From Massilioclostridium sp965141735 (GTDB lineage: Bacteria > Bacillota > Clostridia > Oscillospirales > Ruminococcaceae), in contig CBCSOX010000003.1 in assembly GCA_965141735.1 (NCBI GenBank), positions 1 through 39,498 of the forward strand: 39,498 bases of DNA, in the 5' to 3' direction. The notes beneath the pieces are model-generated. The model was given only the letters and a program-made list of their open reading frames with translations. It had not been told where the DNA came from and did not search any database. Made by a program: the position numbers and the translations under genes. Position 1 is the stretch's first letter. Each line of letters starts with the position of its first letter. Shown here one piece after another: positions 33,769-39,498 of this stretch.

Positions 33769-34668
33769 TTAGAGGAGGATGCTCATCAGCATCATCTCGC
33801 AGATTTTTGCATAGACAGGCTCGAGATTTTCTACAGGCAGAGGATTTTCTCCCCTGCCGATCTCAATGGTAAACCCATTTCTGCCTGTTTTGTCGATGAA
33901 CCAATCCTTGAGTCCGCCGTGCGAGGCAAGGCCGGTCGGGGAGATGACCCGGTATCCGCTCGACGCGGCGAGCGCGTCCGCCATGATGCGGGCATTTTTG
34001 GGGGTCTTTTCGCCATAGGAATAAAAAATTTCCTCCCCCTGGGAGTGGAAAGCAAGCACCTTTTGGATATTGAGCCCGGTGCAGACGCTGACCAGCGCCT
34101 TGGTCTCGGGTTCGGAATTCGGCTGATATCCACCAAACTGTCGCTCACACGGGCCGGTGATGCCGCTGTCGATCTCCATTTTTCTCAGGATGCCGAATCC
34201 CGCGTCAAAGTTGTGGTTGAGATCCACCCCGCGTGCATTTGCCTGCCACGAGCGGGTGCTGCGGGCGAGCATCCCCTCGACCTGCCGGCGCAGGTGCTTG
34301 GCGGATTTTGCCCCGTTGAGCGCGATCTCCACCCCATCGGGGTTTGCCATAGGCACCACGACGAGGCCCCGTTCGGCAAATACCTTTTTGAGGTTGACCT
34401 CCATCCATTCCTGTCCCGCATGGTATTCCTGGCACAACTGCTCAAAAAATCGAAGCACAAGCAGGGTTGTCAGCCACTCCTGCGCGTGCACTGCTGCGAC
34501 AAACAACGTCGCATTTTTGAGATTTCCAATCCCGAGCGCCTGGATTTTGCGTCCGAGCACCGACTTGCCGATGGAGAACAGCCGCACCCCGCTGTACTGT
34601 CGTTTGAGCTCGCTGCACTTGTCTGCCACCGCCTCGTACACAGGCGGCGTCTGATAAAATCGATCCAT
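33769..34668 (-). CDS. M14 family zinc carboxypeptidase
   Basis: 299 residues, complete M14 catalytic domain. Zinc ligands are His61 and Glu64 (HAQEW) and His208 (FHSQGEE). The substrate-binding Arg/Asn region is ARGVDLNHNFD, and the general base is Glu269 in FTIEIGRG. Bacterial members of this branch resemble gamma-D-glutamyl-L-diamino acid peptidases acting on cell wall peptides. No signal peptide is visible, so it may process recycled muropeptides in the cytoplasm. ATG at 34668 follows GAAGGAGAG. It is divergent from the Nudix gene. Confidence 0.9.
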   Translation of the reverse strand: MDRFYQTPPVYEAVADKCSELKRQYSGVRLFSIGKSVLGRKIQALGIGNLKNATLFVAAVHAQEWLTTLLVLRFFEQLCQEYHAGQEWMEVNLKKVFAERGLVVVPMANPDGVEIALNGAKSAKHLRRQVEGMLARSTRSWQANARGVDLNHNFDAGFGILRKMEIDSGITGPCERQFGGYQPNSEPETKALVSVCTGLNIQKVLAFHSQGEEIFYSYGEKTPKNARIMADALAASSGYRVISPTGLASHGGLKDWFIDKTGRNGFTIEIGRGENPLPVENLEPVYAKICEMMLMSILL

Positions 34669-34716
34669 TCCAAACTCTCCTTCGCGATTTGTTCAAAGCT
34701 CCTCTATGAAATTATA

Positions 34717-34745
34717 TTGAAATCTCACCCGATTTATGTGATAAT
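34717..34745 (+). promoter_or_regulatory. Promoter of the Nudix-to-CBS gene cluster
   Basis: TTGAAA (34717-34722), 17-bp spacer, GATAAT (34740-34745), 65 bp before the Nudix ATG. Confidence 0.65.
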
Positions 34746-34809
34746 AAAGAAAGACGCCTTCGAGAAACCAAATCAGAGGCGGCTACCCTAGGAAAGGCTG
34801 TGCATACAG

Positions 34810-35367
34810 ATGAAACTGACGGAAAAGAAACTCTCGGGCGAGACGATCTACAGCGGTCGCATTGTCTCGCTCGAAAAAGATATGGTAGAGCTTGAAAACG
34901 GAAGGACGGCGGCGCGTGAGGTGGTGCGCCACCCTGGCGGCGTCTGCGTCGCGGCGCTCGACGAGGAGGGAAACACCTATCTCGTGCGCCAGCTGCGCTA
35001 TCCCTACCAGGAGGTTCTTCCCGAACTGCCTGCCGGCAAGCTCGACAAGGGAAATGAAGACCCCCTTGAGGCGGGCAAACGCGAGTTGCGGGAAGAGACG
35101 GGGTTGATCGCACAGAACTATTACGACCTCGGCAAACTCTATCCCTCCCCTGGATACTGTGATGAAATCATCCACCTCTACGCCGCCACCGGGCTGACCA
35201 AAGCGAGCCAGGCGCTCGACGACGACGAATTTCTCGAGGTGGATCAAATCAAACTCGACAAGGCGGTGGAGATGGTGCTGGAAGGCGCCATTCGGGACGC
35301 CAAAACCCAGGCTGCGCTGCTCAAGCTCAAACTTCTCATCGACGCGGGCAGGCTGACCAAAGCGTAG
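34810..35367 (+). CDS. Nudix hydrolase, ADP-ribose pyrophosphatase-like
   Basis: 185 residues. The N-terminal strands (IYSGRIVSLEKDMVELENG) and RQLRYPYQEVLPELPAGKLD are typical of ADP-ribose pyrophosphatases. The Nudix box is GKLDKG-NEDPLEAGKRELREETG; the first acidic position is shifted by one residue compared with the textbook G-x5-E-x7-REUxEExGU spacing, while the REL-EE-G part is intact. It probably hydrolyses ADP-ribose to AMP and ribose 5-phosphate. ATG at 34810 lies after AGGAAAGG. The next gene starts 10 bp downstream. Confidence 0.9.
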   Translation: MKLTEKKLSGETIYSGRIVSLEKDMVELENGRTAAREVVRHPGGVCVAALDEEGNTYLVRQLRYPYQEVLPELPAGKLDKGNEDPLEAGKRELREETGLIAQNYYDLGKLYPSPGYCDEIIHLYAATGLTKASQALDDDEFLEVDQIKLDKAVEMVLEGAIRDAKTQAALLKLKLLIDAGRLTKA

Positions 35368-35376
35368 GAGGACAAG

Positions 35377-36618
35377 ATGAAACACCATTCTATTCTGATG
35401 CGGATTCTCGCGGCAGCTGCAGCAGCTGTGCTGATGGCGTCTGCGCTCTCCGGCTGCAAAGGGGAACTGCAGGCGATGCGCCTCTCGGTCCCGAGCAACA
35501 TCGGTTTTGACAACCAGCCAAACGAAATTGTGCTCACTTACGACGCGGTCTCCTCCACCCGCTACCGCGACAGCCTCGACGGGCTGCAGCAGCAGGTGTA
35601 CGACCAGATGAAGCTCGCCCTCTCCAACCCCCAGCGGCCGACTTCCAAAACCTATGAGACAAGCCCTGAGCTCGACCAGGAACAAATGACCTACATCGCG
35701 AACTGCGTCTGGATTGACAACCCGGTGTTTGCCCAGACCCAGACCGGAGCGATTGAATACGCGGTCAACGACAACGTGCTGACCATGACGCTCAAGCAAT
35801 CGGTTGAGGACTATGAGCAGCACATGCAGCGGGCGAGTGAAGCGCTGGACAGGGCAAAGGAAATCGCGGCAAAGGTCGACTCCAGCTGGAGTGATTACGA
35901 TAAGGTAAAATACCTGCACGACTACATCGCCCAGAACTGCTTTTACAGCGTGGAGACCAAGGACACCAACAACGAGGCCTACGGGGTGTTTGTGCTCGGG
36001 GAATCGATGTGCGAGGGGTACACCGACGCGCTCATGATGTTGTGCAACCTCGTGGGGGTGGACAGCACAGCGACCTGGTTTGACGGCTACCTCAACGACG
36101 GAGAGGACCCAGTCAACGGCCACGTGTGGAACGTCGTGCAGATGGATGGGGAATACTACCACGTCGACGTGACCACCGACGACGGGAACGCCACCACCAA
36201 TGGGGAAACTCAGATCCGCCCGGCGGACCAGATTTCCTACGTTCGGTTTGGCTTGACCACCGAAGAATACAAGGCGGTTTTCCCCGAAGGGGTCACCTTC
36301 AATGAACACAACGAAGTCGCCCTTCCCCCCTGCACTGCGACCAAATACCAGTATTACCGCTATCACAACCTATCTTTTGACAGTTACGACCGCGCGGCAG
36401 TGGCAGAGGCGCTCGCACGCAACTACAAAGAAGTCTCGAGAAACGGCAACATCCTCAGCGAGGTGCAGTTCACCAACCGCACCGCCTACAACCAGGCGCT
36501 GGCGGACGCGGACTACATGGTGCACGATTATTTTCAACTGGCAGGGATCTCGGCGGAACGCTACGTGTCCAACTTTGATGACAGACAGCTCGTTCTGGGC
36601 ATCACCCTGCCCGAATAA
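35377..36618 (+). CDS. Lipoprotein with transglutaminase-like domain
   Basis: 413 residues. A type II signal peptide ends in the lipobox ALSGC with Cys27, so the protein is anchored in the outer leaflet of the membrane. The transglutaminase-like domain has the catalytic triad Cys212 (GESMCEGY), His249 (NGHVWN) and Asp264 (HVDVTTDD). Upstream helices (KVDSSWSDYDKVKYLHDYI) are the usual lead-in. Such domains in clostridia are thought to act as peptidases or transpeptidases on wall-related substrates. ATG at 35377 follows AGGAGGACAAG. The C-terminal 90 residues (repeated Asn/Ala/Asp, LARNYKEVS) have no known motif. Confidence 0.87.
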   Translation: MKHHSILMRILAAAAAAVLMASALSGCKGELQAMRLSVPSNIGFDNQPNEIVLTYDAVSSTRYRDSLDGLQQQVYDQMKLALSNPQRPTSKTYETSPELDQEQMTYIANCVWIDNPVFAQTQTGAIEYAVNDNVLTMTLKQSVEDYEQHMQRASEALDRAKEIAAKVDSSWSDYDKVKYLHDYIAQNCFYSVETKDTNNEAYGVFVLGESMCEGYTDALMMLCNLVGVDSTATWFDGYLNDGEDPVNGHVWNVVQMDGEYYHVDVTTDDGNATTNGETQIRPADQISYVRFGLTTEEYKAVFPEGVTFNEHNEVALPPCTATKYQYYRYHNLSFDSYDRAAVAEALARNYKEVSRNGNILSEVQFTNRTAYNQALADADYMVHDYFQLAGISAERYVSNFDDRQLVLGITLPE

Positions 36619-36629
36619 GGGGAGACAGT

Positions 36630-37430
36630 ATGACCAAAAGACAGGGGGCGGCTGTAGAAACAGCCGCGGAAAAGCCGAAAAAGCGCATCGGGTTTGTGGA
36701 CGAAGTGCGGGGATTTGCCATCCTCTGCATGGTGGTCTACCACACCTGGTTTGACTTAGCGACCATCTTTCACGTCGAACTGCCGTTTCTCTTCACCCCC
36801 CAGATGAACTTTGTCCGCGACCTCTTTGCCGGGTTGTTTATCTTCATCTCGGGCGCAGCCTGCCGGCTCTCCCGCAGCAACCTCAAGCGGGGGTTCATCT
36901 GCCTGTGCGGCGGTCTCATCCTCACCGCAGTCACCTACTTCTTCCTGCCGGAGGAAAAGATCCTCTTTGGCATCCTGCATTTCCTCGGCCTTTCGATGAT
37001 CCTGTTTGCCCTGCTGCAAAAGCTCATTGACAAGATCAAATTTCCGATCATCGGCATGCTGGTCTTTGGGCTGCTGTTTGTGCTCTCCTGCAACATCAAA
37101 GGGGGCGTGCTCTCGCTCGGCGGGCTGTTTTCGGTGGAACTTCCGGATTTTCTTTATCAAACTGACCTCCTGTTCCCCCTCGGATTCCACAGTGAATCCT
37201 TCTTTTCCTCCGACTATTTCCCGCTGATCCCCTGGTTTTTCATCTTTCTCATCGGCTCTTACTTTGGCGTGCTGCTCGTCAAACACCGGCTGCCGAAATT
37301 CTTTTACAAGGATCACGTCCGGTTTCTCTCGTTTGTCGGACGGCACACCTTTATCATCTACCTGCTCCACCAGCCGGTGGTCTACGGCGTGCTTTACCTG
37401 ATCTTTCATTTTGTATTGGGACAGGGATGA
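36630..37430 (+). CDS. DUF1624 (HGSNAT-type acyltransferase-like) membrane protein
   Basis: 266 residues, about seven membrane helices. The signature RIGFVDEVRGFAILCMVVYH, with WFDLATIF next, is the start of the DUF1624 / heparan-alpha-glucosaminide N-acetyltransferase catalytic family. Later helices alternate with short basic loops, and FVGRHTFIIYLLHQPVVYG is the typical last helix of such acyltransferases. It may acetylate a surface sugar; the acceptor is unknown. ATG at 36630 has GGGGAGA upstream. It overlaps the next gene by ATGA, so the two are coupled. Confidence 0.85.
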   Translation: MTKRQGAAVETAAEKPKKRIGFVDEVRGFAILCMVVYHTWFDLATIFHVELPFLFTPQMNFVRDLFAGLFIFISGAACRLSRSNLKRGFICLCGGLILTAVTYFFLPEEKILFGILHFLGLSMILFALLQKLIDKIKFPIIGMLVFGLLFVLSCNIKGGVLSLGGLFSVELPDFLYQTDLLFPLGFHSESFFSSDYFPLIPWFFIFLIGSYFGVLLVKHRLPKFFYKDHVRFLSFVGRHTFIIYLLHQPVVYGVLYLIFHFVLGQG

Positions 37431-38224
37431 CGATGCTCAAGCAAATTCTAAACCGAGCGGGCATCCGAGAATTTGGCGTCTGTCCCATGCCGCCGGAGGA
37501 CGCGCTGCTCGACTGCCGCGCCAAGAGCCGGCTGCCCGGGTCTGCACGATCGGTGATTGTCTGTTTGTTCCCCTATTATTCCCCAGGGCTTGCGGGGAAC
37601 ATCTCCCGCTACGCCATGGTGGAGGATTACCACAAGGTCGTCAGGGAAATTCTTGCCCCTGCCTGCGAGGAGCTCAGGCAGGCGTATGCCGCAGAGTTTG
37701 TTTGGTTTGCGGACAGTTCCCCCATTTCCGAGGTTTCCGCGGCTGTACAGGCGGGGCTCGGGGTGCGGGGGAAAAACGGCCTTCTGATCACCCCGGATTA
37801 CGGAACCTATGTGTTCCTCGGGGAGATCGTCACAGACTACCTCTTTGCCTATTCCGCCCCGGCACAGGGGAGCTGTCTTGGATGCGGCCGGTGTGAGGCG
37901 GCCTGCCCGGGCGGGGCGCTGTGCGGCGGGTCGGTAGATATCAGCCGCTGCCTCTCGGACATCAGCCAGCGCAAAGGAGAGCTCACTCCCAGTGAGACAG
38001 AGCTCGTCCGAGCAGGCGGCCTGCTGTGGGGGTGTGACCGGTGTCAGCTCGTCTGCCCGCACAACCGCAGAGTCAAGCAGACCCACATCCAGGCATTCCA
38101 AAAAAATATTGTCTCAAGCATTGCGTATGATCAGATCCGCCCGCTCTGCAAGACCCGCGCGTTCGGGTTCCGCGGCCCGCGGGTGCTGGAGCGCAATTAC
38201 CTCATTTTGTACGGCGATGATTAA
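37427..38224 (+). CDS. QueG-like protein with two [4Fe-4S] clusters
   Basis: 265 residues. It resembles epoxyqueuosine reductase in its core: SARSVIVCLFPYY, FADSSPISEVSAAVQAGLG and GKNGLLITPDYGTYVFLGE. Cluster motifs are CLGCGRCEAACPGGAL and CDRCQLVCPHN. It is about 100 residues shorter than QueG and lacks the C-terminal HEAT-like region, so a different substrate is possible. ATG at 37427 overlaps the previous stop (ATGA); ATG 37433 is an alternative. Its stop at 38222-38224 is only four bases before a hairpin that controls the next gene. Confidence 0.85.
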   Translation: MTMLKQILNRAGIREFGVCPMPPEDALLDCRAKSRLPGSARSVIVCLFPYYSPGLAGNISRYAMVEDYHKVVREILAPACEELRQAYAAEFVWFADSSPISEVSAAVQAGLGVRGKNGLLITPDYGTYVFLGEIVTDYLFAYSAPAQGSCLGCGRCEAACPGGALCGGSVDISRCLSDISQRKGELTPSETELVRAGGLLWGCDRCQLVCPHNRRVKQTHIQAFQKNIVSSIAYDQIRPLCKTRAFGFRGPRVLERNYLILYGDD

Positions 38225-38227
38225 AAA

Positions 38228-38272
38228 ACCCCCGTTCGGGCAGACTAAGAGGGAAACAACCCGAACGGAGGT
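38228..38272 (+). promoter_or_regulatory. Hairpin sequestering the ribosome binding site of the CBS gene
   Basis: ACCCCCGTTCGGG (38228-38240) pairs with CCCGAACGGAGGT (38260-38272), 12 of 13 pairs, loop of 19. The GGAGG of the CBS gene (38267-38271) lies wholly in the stem. A ribosome finishing the upstream gene at 38224 would cover the left arm and open the site. Confidence 0.7.
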
Positions 38273-38280
38273 AATGAAAA

Positions 38281-38694
38281 ATGATTGTAAAAGATGTTAT
38301 GAGCTCTCACGTTGCGACGGTCAACGAGCAGGACACCGTTTCCAATGCGGCGGAGATTATGTGCCGTCACGACATCGGGGTGCTGCCTGTAATGAAAAAC
38401 GGCAATAAGCTCGTCGGGATGCTCACCGACCGGGACATTGTACTGCGGTGTGTGGCGGACAAGCGGGACCAGGAAAGCTGCAAGGTGGGGGAGATCATGA
38501 CCTCGACCACCCTCTCGATTGATCCCAACAAATCGCTCGCCGAGGCGTTGCAGATGATGTCCAACCATCAGGTGAAACGGCTCGCGGTCACCGAGGACGG
38601 CAAGCTCTCCGGCATTGTCAGCCTGTCCGACATCGCCCGCATTCGCAGCGGTGCGGAGACGGCAAAGGCGCTGTCTGAAATCTCGATGCCGTAA
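38281..38694 (+). CDS. CBS domain-pair protein
   Basis: 137 residues made of two CBS motifs (Bateman module). The first runs from MIVKDVMSSHVATVNEQDTV to GMLTDRDIVLR. The second runs from VGEIMTSTTLSIDPNKSL to LSGIVSLSDIARI. Stand-alone pairs bind adenine nucleotides and act as cellular energy or stress sensors; the partner is unknown. ATG at 38281 follows CGGAGGTAATGAAAA, and that ribosome binding site is inside a hairpin. Last gene of the cluster, with a terminator 35 bp downstream. Confidence 0.93.
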   Translation: MIVKDVMSSHVATVNEQDTVSNAAEIMCRHDIGVLPVMKNGNKLVGMLTDRDIVLRCVADKRDQESCKVGEIMTSTTLSIDPNKSLAEALQMMSNHQVKRLAVTEDGKLSGIVSLSDIARIRSGAETAKALSEISMP

Positions 38695-38728
38695 GGCGGT
38701 CCCCAAAAAATATCCTCTCACTTGCTGG

Positions 38729-38759
38729 GCAACCCGATGTGCAACCGGGTTGCTTTTTT
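38729..38759 (+). terminator. Rho-independent terminator of the cluster
   Basis: GCAACCCG (38729-38736) and CGGGTTGC (38746-38753), loop of 9, followed by six T. Confidence 0.9.
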
Positions 38760-38838
38760 ATGTCTTGATACAATGAGTTTTTTGACATCAAATGATATCG
38801 GCAACTCCTGTCAAGATGCAAGGGCAACAAGTCGACCA

Positions 38839-38881
38839 GCGAAAAGGCGTGTATTGGACGAACCAATGCACGCCTTTTCGC
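38839..38881. repeat. Long hairpin of unknown role
   Basis: GCGAAAAGGCGTG (38839-38851) pairs perfectly with 38869-38881. A T-G pair and ATTGG/CCAAT extend the stem to 19 bp, loop ACGAA. No T-run follows on the plus strand beyond TTTT within the stem. It lies in an otherwise gene-free stretch (38760-39107) and may be part of a small RNA or an extra terminator. Confidence 0.5.
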
Positions 38882-39107
38882 TATTTTCCACTTGAGCATC
38901 TCTGTAACGGAAAAAGGAGTTTCGAGCACCTTAAAGGGAAAGCCCCTGAATCAACTTGCTACAACTGTCATATTTTAAGTCAATTGTCCTGCTGAATATC
39001 TGATTACAAAATTTACTCCAGAAAAATACATGAGAAAAATTTCATATACTTTTTTCATTTGATAAGCGATACAATAAAGGGGATCAATCGACAGGAGGGC
39101 CCGCCGC

Positions 39108-39287
39108 ATGGAATTTAAAATCAGGCTGCAAAAAGAAAAAGAAGAGACTGTTTATAAATCGCTGTATATGAGGCAAAAACAGGTGGAGCAAATCAACCAA
39201 ATCGCCAAGGAATACAACACCAGCTTTAACAACGTCGTGGTCTCGATGATCGAAAGCTGCCTCGAGGAAACGGATGGGAAAAAATGA
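39108..39287 (+). CDS. Ribbon-helix-helix (CopG/Arc-like) small protein
   Basis: 59 residues. The N-terminus is very basic/acidic (MEFKIRLQKEKEE). LYMRQKQVEQINQIAKEYN, then TSFNNVVVSMIESCLEE follows the strand-helix-helix pattern of ribbon-helix-helix regulators, including the N-x-S-x-N-x-V-V phrase. ATG at 39108 follows CAGGAGGGC, and a TACAAT lies about 40 bp upstream. It overlaps the next gene by ATGA. It may be a DNA-binding regulator or antitoxin-like protein. Confidence 0.7.
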   Translation: MEFKIRLQKEKEETVYKSLYMRQKQVEQINQIAKEYNTSFNNVVVSMIESCLEETDGKK

Positions 39288-39487
39288 ACTATAAAAATCG
39301 GCTTTGCTGTTCTTTTTCCAAGGGCCGCTGCATCCACCGGGAGATCGAGATCAACGAGCTGGGGATGTGCGACTGTCAGATTCTCGTCCCGCTGGACGAG
39401 GGAGAGCTCTTCCCCAAAAGGGAAGAGCTGCTGACCCGGTTTCAGCTTCAGGAGCGGCAATGGGAGAGCGCCGGCGAACCGAATTAA
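39284..39487 (+). CDS. Small Cys-rich protein following the ribbon-helix-helix gene
   Basis: 67 residues, family not recognised. MNYKNRLCCSFSKGRC, then IHREIEINELGMCDC has five Cys and one His in the first 30 residues, suggesting a small metal site. The second half is charged and helical (KREELLTRFQLQERQW). The ATG at 39284 overlaps the stop of the previous gene, so translation is coupled. It ends 11 bp before the window edge. Confidence 0.65.
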   Translation: MNYKNRLCCSFSKGRCIHREIEINELGMCDCQILVPLDEGELFPKREELLTRFQLQERQWESAGEPN

Positions 39488-39498
39488 TTATCTCAGTA

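Noticed and set aside
33607..34791. 394-aa plus-strand frame opposite the M14 peptidase, with a TATAAT and AGAGGAGG near its 5' part
   Set aside because: The minus frame has all M14 zinc ligands; the TATAAT/AGAGGAGG coincidence at 33758-33780 falls at the 3' end of the M14 gene and does not lead to a sensible start.
34783..36366. 527-aa minus-strand frame over the Nudix and transglutaminase-like genes
   Set aside because: It crosses two real genes antisense and shows no family features.

Overview
The window looks like a chromosomal segment of a Gram-positive anaerobe of the class Clostridia, probably a gut member of the Oscillospiraceae/Ruminococcaceae group. This rests on AGGAGG-type ribosome binding sites, TTGACA/TATAAT promoters, a bacillus/clostridium-type LexA box, an M-box riboswitch, a lepA-hemW pair, an NADP-type glutamate dehydrogenase, a sortase-type anchored alpha-L-rhamnosidase and a tRNA with encoded CCA. 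The genus cannot be told from the sequence alone.

Layout. 1-7.8 kb: the start of a secreted protein (minus strand), guaA, a YczE/YitT-like membrane protein with a tiny upstream ORF, a small membrane protein, a small Cro/C1-type regulator divergent from a small Cys-rich protein, gdhA, a GNAT acetyltransferase and autoregulated lexA. 8.2-16 kb: a large wall-anchored GH78 alpha-L-rhamnosidase behind a promoter with a 30-bp palindrome, a fructose-6-phosphate aldolase/transaldolase, and a diguanylate cyclase with two extracellular solute-binding domains. 16.2-26.7 kb: a ferrous iron locus (DtxR/MntR-like regulator, feoA, feoB) in which feoB is cut in two by a 7.2-kb element. 27-33.4 kb: tRNA-Lys, lepA-hemW, a CorA-type transporter under an M-box Mg2+ riboswitch, and a zinc-ribbon/TM2 protein. 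33.4-39.5 kb: a TfoX C-terminal-domain protein, an M14 peptidase, then a rightward cluster of Nudix hydrolase, transglutaminase-like lipoprotein, DUF1624 membrane protein, QueG-like Fe-S protein and CBS-pair protein, and finally a ribbon-helix-helix/Cys-rich gene pair.

Main discovery candidate. A large serine recombinase gene, two glycosyltransferase genes, a polytopic membrane protein gene and a 65-aa ORF form a 7,227-bp cassette inserted in feoB at the codons for its PCNGRFP motif. Both junctions carry TTTT, flanked on the element side by inverted 22-bp arms (20 of 22 matching). Joining the two ends in a circle would make a near-palindromic site of about 48 bp, as expected for a serine integrase attP. 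Deleting the cassette between the TTTT copies would restore one uninterrupted feoB frame of 718 codons. The cassette carries no visible transfer, replication or phage structural genes. It may therefore act as a reversible switch trading ferrous iron uptake for a surface-glycan change, though reversibility and function are inferences.

Other regulatory features: a hairpin that buries the ribosome binding site of the CBS protein, a riboswitch with mutually exclusive terminator and antiterminator stems, a LexA box between the -35 and -10 of lexA, and a hairpin in the pre-tRNA-Lys leader.
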